A stretch of 57,294 nt of DNA from CAZSNT01 sp964607765 (lineage in GTDB: Bacteria > Verrucomicrobiota > Lentisphaeria > Oligosphaerales > JABHEG01): NCBI GenBank assembly GCA_964607765.1, contig CAZSNT010000049.1:1-57294 (forward strand), read 5' to 3'. Under the pieces are notes generated by a model. The model was not told the DNA's origin. It worked only from the letters and a program-made list of their open reading frames with translations, and did not search any database. Below, piece by piece: positions 26,409 to 34,342 of this stretch. Position numbers and translations under genes: made by a program. Position 1 is the first letter of the stretch. Each line of letters starts with the position of its first letter.

Positions 26409-26862
26409 CTGCTAATCCCTCGTCTCCTCCACTCCGCCTTGAAGGCCATTTTCGCGACGAATAGCATTGCAGCCAGACATACGGCGAGGTGCGAGATTAT
26501 ACTCCCCAGTTACACTCGGGACGGTACCGCAGATTGCTCGAGATACAAGGCCCCAACAACGCGAGATGCTCTCTCCCTGCTTGTGCCTCTGTCCACTGAC
26601 AGAAGCTGGCCGAGCAGATTCCCCCGTGGTTAGCGGACGTCAGAACATGCCGCTTCCCGCCGCTGTGTTGACGTTTGCGGATGCGCACGATAGCGAGTAT
26701 CCTTGTCCAATGCCCTGCACCTGAGGTCACATGCGCATTCACTGGGGCTCCCGGGCGGCTCCCGCAGGCGGGGCAGAAAGAAGGTGCGGCCGCCGCGGGG
26801 ACAGGCGCTGCCGTCGCCATCCACTTGGCCGGGGAAGACAATGTGAACGGGAGGCGCCGTCG
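26409..26862. other. 454-base divergent intergenic region
   Basis: This gap separates the giant minus-strand gene from a plus-strand cluster and presumably holds both promoters. A perfect TATAAT reads on the minus strand at 26496-26501. On the plus strand TTGACG at 26668-26673 is followed after 17 bases only by the weak TAGCGA. I see no convincing gene. Confidence 0.45.
26496..26501 (-). promoter_or_regulatory. Possible -10 box for the giant gene
   Basis: A perfect TATAAT on the minus strand, 88 bases upstream of the giant gene's start, stands out in GC-rich DNA. No good -35 hexamer is found 16-18 bases upstream, so an activator or alternative sigma factor would be needed. Confidence 0.35.
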
Positions 26863-27213
26863 ATGCATAAGGAGCAACGGCCCCTGGCCATCTTCAGGAC
26901 GCCTGCAGAGCACGTGCTTGGTGAGGTATTCATGGGACTGATCGGTGGCGGCGTGATCGTCGTGGTTGGCCTGTCCGCAAGTCTGGGGTGCGCCGCCGCC
27001 CTGCTCAGCCTGCCAGCACTGCCCGTACCGGCTGGCAGGGAGCCGATCGCGATGGTCGGCATTGCGGTGCTGCCTTTCCTCTGGTTCTGCCTTGTGGCTT
27101 GGCGGATGGCGTCGTCGCGCTGGCGGTTCACACTGCGACTATTCGAGTCCGAGCTTTGTTTCGGCACGGGGCCCTTCGCTGCGCACCAGCAACTCACCTC
27201 GGCGTTACCGTGA
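26863..27213 (+). CDS. Two-helix membrane protein, possibly truncated bPH-type
   Basis: The 116-residue protein has two hydrophobic helices (about 19-45 and 60-78), then a C-terminal stretch RWRFTLRLFESELCFG that resembles the first strands of a bacterial PH domain following a paired helix, but it stops about 30 residues later, before a complete domain. ATG 26863 is chosen for the GGGAGG eight bases upstream. It leads a cluster with the next two genes (9-base gap, then 4-base overlap). It may be a shortened member or a different small family. Confidence 0.6.
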   Translation: MHKEQRPLAIFRTPAEHVLGEVFMGLIGGGVIVVVGLSASLGCAAALLSLPALPVPAGREPIAMVGIAVLPFLWFCLVAWRMASSRWRFTLRLFESELCFGTGPFAAHQQLTSALP

Positions 27214-27222
27214 GGAGACAGG

Positions 27223-27477
27223 ATGAAATCAGCAGCACAGATCGTTGGCGTTCTGATCCTGATAGGGAGCATTGGTGCTTGGTCCGAGTTCTTTGAGCGG
27301 CATCCGAGCTTCGATCCTCTGGCGGACCCCGCCGCGAGTGGCGAATTCCTGGGGATGTTGTTCATGTCAGTCGTAGCCATTGGATTAGTCGTCTATGGCC
27401 TCCAAAAGGGCCCCAAGAAGAAAACACAGAAGCCCGAGAAGGGCGGGGAACCCAATAACCAGCCAGCGGGGACATGA
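27223..27477 (+). CDS. Small two-helix membrane protein
   Basis: This 84-residue protein has two hydrophobic helices (about 5-21 and 41-60) and a strongly basic C-terminal tail (KGPKKKTQKPEKG). A GAGGAG site precedes ATG 27223. The stop overlaps the next gene's start by four bases (ATGA). No family recognised. Confidence 0.6.
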   Translation: MKSAAQIVGVLILIGSIGAWSEFFERHPSFDPLADPAASGEFLGMLFMSVVAIGLVVYGLQKGPKKKTQKPEKGGEPNNQPAGT

Positions 27478-27725
27478 TGTTCGTGCTCTTCGGGGTCACA
27501 ACGAAGATGGAGGCGGTTGAGGAAGGGGAGTTCGGCTGTCTGCACTGTGACTGCAGGACGCCCTACATCCGGAAACGGAGAGCCAAGCACTTTACGCTCT
27601 TCCTGATCCCTCTCTTTCCAGTCATGACCGATGACGATTTCGTCCAGTGCCAGAGGTGTCTTCGCGAGTTCCACCCCATGATCCTCGATGATCAGGCACG
27701 GTCAGAAACCAATGCAGAGACCTGA
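27474..27725 (+). CDS. Zinc-ribbon protein (zinc_ribbon_15-like)
   Basis: The 83-residue protein carries two CxxC-type knuckles: CLHCDC near residue 22 and CQRC near residue 59, separated by FTLFLIPLFPV. This layout (an N-terminal FG-x-T-T-K strand, CxxC, the hydrophobic F-x-IPLFP turn, then CxxC) matches the zinc-ribbon family 15 type found in small bacterial and eukaryotic proteins. It may bind zinc as a small structural or adaptor protein. It is translationally coupled to the preceding membrane gene. Confidence 0.7.
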   Translation: MMFVLFGVTTKMEAVEEGEFGCLHCDCRTPYIRKRRAKHFTLFLIPLFPVMTDDDFVQCQRCLREFHPMILDDQARSETNAET

Positions 27726-27863
27726 GGCGAATCAGACGGTGTGGACATCGCGGCTGCGCCCGCACCCGCCTCACCGCTGGCCGAGGAGAGAATGGACAGC
27801 GAATGCCCATGCGTCGTGGTGAACCGCGGCGCTTGGACTCACGGGTGAACAGGGAGACGCCAC

Positions 27864-28160
27864 ATGGTCATTGTCTGGGGCACGAAGATCAAAGGCGAGA
27901 CAAAGTACATCCCCGGGGCCGTGCTGTGCGGACTCGGCTGCATTGGCTTCGCCGCGGGGTATTTCATGAACAAGGGCCGGGCGCTGCGCAAACTGGTCTA
28001 TCCGAAACTGACCCGGGCCGTGGCCCCGTTGCGTCCATCGATTCAGGAATTTCGCGCCGCGCTCGAGGAAGCGGGGACCGCCGGCTTCAAACTGGCCAAC
28101 AGACTCGACGCCGCACACCTGCTGGATCGCATGCGCGCGACCGGTCCGGCAAAGACGTGA
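27864..28160 (+). CDS. Small single-helix membrane protein
   Basis: This 98-residue protein begins MVIVWGTKIKGETKYIPG, similar in tone to the opening strand of the neighbouring zinc-ribbon gene but without Cys pairs, followed by one membrane helix (about 18-35) and an amphipathic C-terminal half. GGGAGA precedes ATG 27864. It converges on the four-helix gene ending at 28222. Function unknown. Confidence 0.55.
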   Translation: MVIVWGTKIKGETKYIPGAVLCGLGCIGFAAGYFMNKGRALRKLVYPKLTRAVAPLRPSIQEFRAALEEAGTAGFKLANRLDAAHLLDRMRATGPAKT

Positions 28161-28221
28161 CGCAAGGCGAGGCAGGACGTTTCCAGGAGAAGGAGCTGCT
28201 TGACGTCGTGCGGGGACGCAG

Positions 28222-28776
28222 TCAGCCCAAGGCCTTTGCCATGAGACTGACTGCACCGGCAATGCCTACGCAGATGCCGAACTCGGCAAGAGTCACTTTC
28301 CATCTGTCCTGTTCTGCTACGGCGAAAAAAGCCCTGACATTGCTCTTGAAGAAGTACAGGAACAGAAGGGAGTGGACGACCACACGGAGGCCGTGTTTCA
28401 TGTAGAAGAACGATGGGCCCCTGCTCATGTTCGCAATCTCCTCCGGAGGCAGCGTGTTCATCAGCCGTGAGATCGTGATCAGTGCGTTGGCGTTCCGCAC
28501 GACGCTGTACATGTAGTAGAAGCTGCCGAGGTACCAACCCCATGTCAGGCCCTGCCACATCCCGATGCCGGAAGCGATGCCCAGCACCAGGAGAAAGGCG
28601 ATGCCCACTATGAGCAGCGCGGGCGGCACGCCAACCACCGCGAGCCCCTGCCGGACTTTTGGATTGCTGCCGAGCTGTGCAACGAGAAAGACCGTGGCAA
28701 TTCCGCCGAGACCGCCGCCCACGATGTGAAGCACAGCGAGGATGGACACTCCGACCGGACGCGTTTCCTCTATCAT
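28222..28776 (-). CDS. Four-helix membrane protein, last gene of ubiquitin-like operon
   Basis: This 184-residue protein has about four hydrophobic helices (VSILAVLHIVGGGLGGIATV, LLIVGIAFLLVLGIASGIGM and two later), with a conserved-looking loop between them (WQGLTWGWYLGSFYYMYSVVRN). ATG 28776 is chosen for GGGGAG seven bases upstream; the frame extends to 28887 into the preceding gene. It starts 29 bases after the stop of the 986-residue gene, making it the distal member of the 38059-28222 operon. I do not recognise the family; whether it works with the conjugation genes is open. Confidence 0.7.
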   Translation of the reverse strand: MIEETRPVGVSILAVLHIVGGGLGGIATVFLVAQLGSNPKVRQGLAVVGVPPALLIVGIAFLLVLGIASGIGMWQGLTWGWYLGSFYYMYSVVRNANALITISRLMNTLPPEEIANMSRGPSFFYMKHGLRVVVHSLLFLYFFKSNVRAFFAVAEQDRWKVTLAEFGICVGIAGAVSLMAKALG

Positions 28777-28805
28777 TCTCGCTCCCCTGCTGCGTGCTGT
28801 CCACA

Positions 28806-31766
28806 CTACCCGTCCCGGTCGTCTTCCCCGGGGGCCGGGGCGAGGCGCTCCAACGCGGCTTCGGCCTTTTCCCGCACAGCGCCCCATGTCAGGGCCGTTG
28901 TCTTGCGGTAGCAGGCTTTGGCTTTCTCCAGCGCGCGTTCTCCGCTGGTCCGTTCGTATCCCTGACCCAGGAGGTAGTAGAAAACGGCTTCGTCAGGGGC
29001 GCGTCGAATGGCATCCCGACAATCGTCCATCCATCCCGGCGGCATGTCGCCGGAGTCGATCTGCTTCATTCGGAGCCCGAGCCAGAACCTGTAGTCAACC
29101 GGGGCGGCGTGTTCCCCGCGGAGCATCCCTGTGATCGTCTCCATGACCGCGTCCCGATCCGGCCAGGCACGCATTTCGCCGTACACGTGTCGACGAAGGT
29201 GGACGTTCTTCGCATGCCGGGTGAGGAAGGTCAGCGCGGCCCCCGCGTCCTGTTGGCCGAGGACACGGGTCAGTGCTGCGTCCCGTCTGTTGCGCAGTTC
29301 GTCGAAAATGGTGTCCGGGTCCGGGCCCACGATGATCGTTCGCCCGTCCGCGATCTCAGGAACGCGTGTGGCCGGCGCATGCCAGCCTTCGGAATCGTAC
29401 AGCGTACTCATGAGCACATTTCCAGGTACGACGGCGTAGCTGAACGGATCCTGGACCATCTGTCGGCGGCTGGCGCCGCGTCGGCCCATTGCGCGGTTCT
29501 TGCCATCGACCCAGACGGCGTCCTGTTGGAGGAGCGATTCAGTCAGCATCGCGCCAAGCAGCAGATACGCTTCGTCCCCAAGTTCCGTCGTTCCTGCCAG
29601 ATCGCCGAGCAGAGCATCGACGAGCGTGGGGTTCACGGGCAACGAACAACCACAGAGCCGTTGGCTGACGGCCAGCGCGCGTCTGAGGAAGCGGTGGAAC
29701 TCGCTCTGTGTGGCGAGAACGGTCGGGCAGTGCACATCGAGCTCGAGCTCGGTACAGGTCGTCTGCGCGATCTGCTGAATCATGGCAGCGTTGAAAGGGG
29801 CGCACGCTCGCCCCCACGTGCGTATGCTTTGCAACGGAACACGATACAGCACGGTATTGCCTTCCGGGACAGTATCGTCGCCGGGGATCGTCCGCGTGGA
29901 TGTGCAGAGGACCGATTCGTCACTGAGAGCCACTCCCTGGAAGACGTAGCCGGCGATCAGCAGCTCGTGGTCTCCCGTCGGACGAAGGGCGTACAGACCG
30001 ACCGCGGAATCCCGCGTCGGACGTCCGTTCACCAGCCAGCCATTCCCGCCCGGGCTGACCTTCGTGACCTGGGACCAGTGCATCACCTTCGGGTCTGCCT
30101 CGACCTCGAGATCAACGACATGCAGGGCAGCCGATTCGTCCCCCGCTCCGCAGCCCCAGTGCTCGGCGGTTTGGACAAGGAGGCGCCGCCGGTCGCCGCT
30201 CAACGAAAGCGCCGTGACCGGCGCGGCCGTCTGCATGAGAATCCTGGTCTGCCCTTCCTCGGTGTGATGCTCGACCCGGTGCCGCCCCAGTTGATGCGGG
30301 TACGGCAGGACCGTGTCCTCCTGCCCGTCGCCAACCCCATCCCGACAGGCAAGCAGGAAGCCCTTGTCAGGACCGTCCTCGAGGCGTTCCGCGCGGATCT
30401 CCGTCGGTGTCGGGCCGTCGGATTCAAGCCTGACCACCTTCCCGTGCTGCCCCGTGACAAGGAGTGTCTCTCCGGACCGCGCTGCCGTGCGCAGGTAGTA
30501 CCACTCGAGGTTTGCGAGGACGGCCGTCTCGCCGTCCGGCGGCAGCACCTCAATCATCTGCCCGGTCGTGTAGCGCACTGATCCGTCAGGCAGGAGGCGC
30601 GCGTGCCCGAAACGCCCCGAGAAGTGTCCCACGGGCTCGGCTGACTCGAGGAGGCGGCGCAACGGCGGAGCGAGAACGTCTCCCTCTTCGTCCGGGCTTT
30701 CCTCCACGACCGGGAACGCGTCGTCGGCCCCGCCGGAGATGCTCAGCCCGTCGAGAACTTCCAGCATGTAAGTCTCCCGGCGTTCGAGGGGACACTCGCA
30801 GAGGAACCGTGCTTCCAGGTAGCGGCCGCTGTCCAGGGGCACAATCGTCGACACGATGGATGTGCCCTGAGCTGCGTTGTAGACGCGCACGGCCGACCTG
30901 CCGGCCACAGTCACGTCTTCCCTCTTGACTTCGCGCAGCCCGGTGAAATCGTCCGTGAGCTTCCGGCTCAGTGCCCCGATGACGTGATGAGGCGTTCTGT
31001 AGCCTTCGGTCACAAACAGGAATATGTCCATCCCCGCATCGTACGACGTGAGATGACAGAAGCTGTCACCCAGGTCTTCCGTGTCAACAGTGAAAACCGA
31101 CTTGCGCAGAGGGAGCTCGACCGTGAAGCACTTTGCAGTGAACGTCTCTGTGGCGACCTGCTTGGCGGCCCCCCAGCCGGAGTTGGCGTTCGGCCATTGC
31201 ATGCTCTGCACTGTCTCGTGCAGTTTCTGTTTCAGCTCGACACTGTTGGCGGTGCCCGACACCGTCCAGCCCAGGAAGAAGTAGTTGAGGTTGTCGCGCC
31301 CGACCGTGCACACTTCGTAGACGATCGTCGAGCCCTGAACCTGTGCCCTGACCGTCTGGCGACAGATGCTGACACCGTCCCTCACGCGGAACTCGCGGTC
31401 GCTCTCCAAGGGATGGTAGCCAGCAGTCTCCAGGCCGTTCGTGAACGTATCCAGTGGGTAATGGAAGTCATCCTCGATGACCAGCGGCCCGGGGCTCTCT
31501 CGGACTGAGATCTGGAAATCGCCATTGCCGAAACGGTTGCGGCCGAATGTCTCTCCGACCTCGAGTCGAGACCAGCCGGGCCCTAAGCCGATGCGGGTGC
31601 CGTACTGGCCTATCTCGAACTCGTCACTCTCCGACGAGAGCGCCGCCACCAGCGCGTTCACGTCGCCGATGCGCGGTCCCTTGAAGTGGCGGTAGGCGAG
31701 CACGCCAAAAACGGCCTGCAACGACAGGGCAATCCCGATAACGACTCCCAGAATGACTTTCCGCAC
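28806..31766 (-). CDS. Large exported propeller/TPR protein in ubiquitin-like operon
   Basis: The 986-residue protein starts at GTG 31766 (AAGGAG six bases upstream) with a signal anchor (VILGVVIGIALSLQAVFGVLA), so most of it lies outside the cytoplasmic membrane. Residues 50-340 form two similar alpha/beta units, each like the PsbP/DcrB layout (FQISVRESPGPLVIEDDF, FTVELPLRKSVFTVDT). Residues about 360-690 are beta-propeller-like (VRYTTGQMIEVLPPDGETAVL). The C-terminal 250 residues are helical, ending in TPR-type pairs (AVFYYLLGQGYERTSGERALEK). It lies 43 bases after the E2 gene. It may be the sensing or target-recognition partner of the conjugation system, or a passenger. Confidence 0.75.
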   Translation of the reverse strand: MRKVILGVVIGIALSLQAVFGVLAYRHFKGPRIGDVNALVAALSSESDEFEIGQYGTRIGLGPGWSRLEVGETFGRNRFGNGDFQISVRESPGPLVIEDDFHYPLDTFTNGLETAGYHPLESDREFRVRDGVSICRQTVRAQVQGSTIVYEVCTVGRDNLNYFFLGWTVSGTANSVELKQKLHETVQSMQWPNANSGWGAAKQVATETFTAKCFTVELPLRKSVFTVDTEDLGDSFCHLTSYDAGMDIFLFVTEGYRTPHHVIGALSRKLTDDFTGLREVKREDVTVAGRSAVRVYNAAQGTSIVSTIVPLDSGRYLEARFLCECPLERRETYMLEVLDGLSISGGADDAFPVVEESPDEEGDVLAPPLRRLLESAEPVGHFSGRFGHARLLPDGSVRYTTGQMIEVLPPDGETAVLANLEWYYLRTAARSGETLLVTGQHGKVVRLESDGPTPTEIRAERLEDGPDKGFLLACRDGVGDGQEDTVLPYPHQLGRHRVEHHTEEGQTRILMQTAAPVTALSLSGDRRRLLVQTAEHWGCGAGDESAALHVVDLEVEADPKVMHWSQVTKVSPGGNGWLVNGRPTRDSAVGLYALRPTGDHELLIAGYVFQGVALSDESVLCTSTRTIPGDDTVPEGNTVLYRVPLQSIRTWGRACAPFNAAMIQQIAQTTCTELELDVHCPTVLATQSEFHRFLRRALAVSQRLCGCSLPVNPTLVDALLGDLAGTTELGDEAYLLLGAMLTESLLQQDAVWVDGKNRAMGRRGASRRQMVQDPFSYAVVPGNVLMSTLYDSEGWHAPATRVPEIADGRTIIVGPDPDTIFDELRNRRDAALTRVLGQQDAGAALTFLTRHAKNVHLRRHVYGEMRAWPDRDAVMETITGMLRGEHAAPVDYRFWLGLRMKQIDSGDMPPGWMDDCRDAIRRAPDEAVFYYLLGQGYERTSGERALEKAKACYRKTTALTWGAVREKAEAALERLAPAPGEDDRDG

Positions 31767-31809
31767 GGTCTACTCCTTCACTCAGGCCTTCAACGGGCAG
31801 ACGTCCCAC

Positions 31810-32277
31810 TCACAGACCGACTGTGAGATCCGCTTCGAGCAACGGGAACCGCGTTGCGGTGCCCTCGGTCCAGGCCGCCGCGTCGGCATTCAGAGGACTC
31901 TTGATGTTGTAGCTTTGAAAACAGATCATCTCGCCGATACGAGCAACCAACTGCGCCAGAGACTGTCCGGCGCTCCAGTGATCACCGATGCAGATCTTGG
32001 TGGCATCGATGTTGGGGTGATAGACCGTGGAGCGCATTCGGCAGAACGGCGGGCGCCGCGGGTACTCCAGAGGCAGAATCACTTCCACGGCATGCTCGTG
32101 TTTCAGCGCCGGCTCTTCCTCGGTTTGCGGCAGCTCGAGGCCGGGGATCCGCATGCGGAACAGGTAGCGGTCCGGGGGATCCCCGTCCGTGCTCGCCAGC
32201 TCGACGTGGGGGTGGTCGGCAAAGGCACGCTGCACACACTCAAAATCCGCTGTCAACCGACGAAGGCGCGGGCGCAT
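31810..32277 (-). CDS. E2-like ubiquitin-conjugating (UBC-fold) enzyme
   Basis: This 155-residue cytoplasmic protein has the full E2 pattern: a YPRRPP loop (72-77), the HPN motif (87-89), an active-site Cys96 nine residues from HPN in ICIGDHW, and the downstream SPLNADAAAW (127-136), equivalent to the PN-x-x-x-PLN-x-x-A helix of eukaryotic E2s. It should accept the ubiquitin-like protein from the E1 as a thioester and pass it to a target or E3. Length is near the 150-residue UBC core. ATG 32277 is chosen because GAGGAG stands eight bases upstream; the frame continues to 32637 over the RING gene but the extra part is not UBC-like. It follows the RING gene by 41 bases. Confidence 0.9.
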   Translation of the reverse strand: MRPRLRRLTADFECVQRAFADHPHVELASTDGDPPDRYLFRMRIPGLELPQTEEEPALKHEHAVEVILPLEYPRRPPFCRMRSTVYHPNIDATKICIGDHWSAGQSLAQLVARIGEMICFQSYNIKSPLNADAAAWTEGTATRFPLLEADLTVGL

Positions 32278-32318
32278 GTCATAACTCCTCACGGTGCTTG
32301 ACCGTAGTTGCTCCCCAG

Positions 32319-32921
32319 TCAAATTCGGAACGCGGCCAGGTAGATCACGGCAACGAGCCCGTACACAATGGTCTGCAGAGCGCCAACGGAAATGCCGACG
32401 GCCAACAGGCTTCGGTCTGACGCCGGAAGCGCGCGCAGGTCTTTCTGTTTGAGCAGGTACCAAACGATGGCCAAATCCATGGCAAGCGTGGAGAGGACCG
32501 GCACCAGACAGGCGGAGAAAAGGACCATCCCCACCGTACGTACGCGCGGCAGCCGTGCCGTCTGTCGGACGTGGCTGTCGTACTCCTCTTTCGTCATGGG
32601 TTTGGCCGACGGGAAAATCGAGGCACAGTGCCGGCACCGGATCGCGGCTGCCTGAATCGGTTCCTCACAGTTGGGGCATTCCTTGCGCTCCTGCCCCCAG
32701 TAGGAGAGGGGGATCTCAACGGACCGGAGCGTCTCGGTCGCGGGGACCTGTTCGCAGCCGTAAACCGCACACCCCTGATTGTCGGCCCAGCACTCCTGGT
32801 GGTAAGACGCCTGACACTCCGGACAGCGGGTCGTCTCCTCGTCCTCCTCCAGCGGCCATTGGCAGATGGCACACACGACAGCGTCGGGCGCTTGGTCCGG
32901 TTTGCCGGGATCCGTGGACAT
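32319..32921 (-). CDS. Membrane-anchored prokaryotic RING finger, candidate E3 ligase
   Basis: This 200-residue protein begins with a treble-clef finger: Cys17-x2-Cys20, Cys33-x2-Cys36, His41-x2-Cys44, Cys51-x4-Cys56, with the YHQECW signature of the prokaryotic RING family 1. A second zinc ribbon follows (Cys82, Cys85, Cys96, Cys99), then two long hydrophobic segments (about 128-157 and 171-197). In eukaryotes RING fingers bind E2 enzymes; this gene lies directly before the E2 gene, so a membrane-bound E3-like role is the natural inference. The order C2-C2-HC-CC differs from the classical cross-brace. GGAGG lies ten bases before ATG 32921, four bases after the FHA gene stop. Confidence 0.85.
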   Translation of the reverse strand: MSTDPGKPDQAPDAVVCAICQWPLEEDEETTRCPECQASYHQECWADNQGCAVYGCEQVPATETLRSVEIPLSYWGQERKECPNCEEPIQAAAIRCRHCASIFPSAKPMTKEEYDSHVRQTARLPRVRTVGMVLFSACLVPVLSTLAMDLAIVWYLLKQKDLRALPASDRSLLAVGISVGALQTIVYGLVAVIYLAAFRI

Positions 32922-32925
32922 GGAG

Positions 32926-34323
32926 TCAGCGCCTCCGTTCGTGGAACGTGAACACGGTTTGCCCGATGGTGATCTGGTCCCCGGGGCGCAGGCGCGCCCG
33001 TCTCACGCCTTGACCATTGACGAACACGTCGTGTTCATCGCCGGCTGCCTCAATCCCGCAAAAGTCTCCCGTCGTCCTGAGGATGGCGTGCGTGTCCGCA
33101 ACCAGGTCATCGTTGAACAGGTAGATGTCGGAACGCGGCGAGGCACCGACGTACATCACGTCCCTGAAGACCAGGAATTCCTTACCCGCGAGCGGGCCTT
33201 GTGTCATTCGCAGCCACGCATCGCGTGCCAGCAGTTCCACTACCCCGATCATCAGGCCCACTCCCGCCCCGGCGACAATGATCCCAACCAGGCGACTGAT
33301 GTGTGCGCTCGTAGGATTGGTGTCCATCCAACTGATCGGGTCGAAGAGCATCCCGCCGAGCAGGCCGCCAATGACCCCGCCGACGAAGCCGTAGATGGTC
33401 AGTTTGCGGGACCGTAGAGCCACGCCTTGGCCTAACCCGACGGTCATCCCGGCGAGGGACCAGGCCAAGGCACGCGATGCGACCATTATTGCGTTGCCTC
33501 CCGCGCCCTCGGTCTTGCGGGCCAGTCGCGCGAGGGGGGCGAAGACGACGTTGGCCGTCGTGCCTGATACAAAGCCCCCCAGGAGGCCGACCAGCAGGCC
33601 AACCGTCCCGCACAGCAGCGCCCGCTTGGGCTGCCGACACACACAACCGTCGGCTGCGCCCAGGAAAAGACCGATCACGCCCGCGACGATCGCAAAGAAC
33701 GCATAGCGTGTCAGGTTGGCGTGCTGGCGATAGGCGGGGATGTCCCGAGCCCCCGCGGCCCGCTTGGCATCGGGCGGGGCCTTGTCGATGTAAAGGGCGA
33801 CCATCTCGGGCTGGCTGCCGTGCACCCTGCTGAGGTCCGTCTCGTCCAGCAGACTGTAGGCTTCATCTGCATAGATCCCAATGGTCTGCCCTTTCTCGAG
33901 ATCGACGCTCACAAGGATGTCCTTGACCGTCTCGTCACTGATCTCCGCCGGTCCTGCCGGCAGGAGAATGCGGTTGTCACGGATCCTCAACTCGCCCAGT
34001 ATGAGCGCGTCCCGGTCGTCTTCGGGAAAGCGCACGACGTCAGGCTTCTCGTACTGCGTCACTTCCGTAATCTCGCCCTGGAAGTAGGCGAGGTCGTGCA
34101 TCATCGGCTCGAGTATCCCCCATGCCAGCAACCCGCCCGTTACGCAGACAGCCGTGAACACGAACCAGTTCTGGTAAAGCCAGAAACGTGTTCGTGATCG
34201 TCCGATGCCTGCCTCGCCGCGCATGTTGCGCTGACGCAGCAGCATATCGTCCACGTGTGCGTCCGCTGCCTCTTGCTTCGTGATCGTGATGAGGTCGTCT
34301 GAGGACCAGTTTTCGGAATCCAT
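32926..34323 (-). CDS. Polytopic membrane protein with C-terminal FHA domain
   Basis: The 465-residue protein has one early membrane helix (about 50-70), a 130-residue soluble domain rich in beta strands (82-200), then five or six glycine-rich helices (205-365). Residues 374-462 form an FHA domain (MYVGASPRSDIYLF ... VFVNGQGVRRARLRPGDQITIG). FHA domains usually read phosphothreonine, but the key Arg of the G-R-x-x-x-x-D turn is Ala394 and the Ser of S-x-x-H is Ala409, though His412 and the N-G pair remain, so phosphopeptide binding may be lost. It lies between the JAB and RING genes (19- and 4-base gaps), implying it organises the conjugation proteins at the membrane. Confidence 0.85.
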   Translation of the reverse strand: MDSENWSSDDLITITKQEAADAHVDDMLLRQRNMRGEAGIGRSRTRFWLYQNWFVFTAVCVTGGLLAWGILEPMMHDLAYFQGEITEVTQYEKPDVVRFPEDDRDALILGELRIRDNRILLPAGPAEISDETVKDILVSVDLEKGQTIGIYADEAYSLLDETDLSRVHGSQPEMVALYIDKAPPDAKRAAGARDIPAYRQHANLTRYAFFAIVAGVIGLFLGAADGCVCRQPKRALLCGTVGLLVGLLGGFVSGTTANVVFAPLARLARKTEGAGGNAIMVASRALAWSLAGMTVGLGQGVALRSRKLTIYGFVGGVIGGLLGGMLFDPISWMDTNPTSAHISRLVGIIVAGAGVGLMIGVVELLARDAWLRMTQGPLAGKEFLVFRDVMYVGASPRSDIYLFNDDLVADTHAILRTTGDFCGIEAAGDEHDVFVNGQGVRRARLRPGDQITIGQTVFTFHERRR

Positions 34324-34342
34324 CGTCTGTCGTTCCCCTCAA

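Noticed and set aside
28659..30581. 640-codon plus-strand open frame
   Set aside because: Antisense to the 986-residue gene, no recognisable fold and typical shadow composition; the minus-strand gene has a clear signal anchor and ribosome site.
32278..32637. N-terminal extension of the E2 frame over the RING gene
   Set aside because: The extra 120 residues are low-complexity and antisense in character to nothing useful; GAGGAG precedes ATG 32277, giving a normal 155-residue UBC core.
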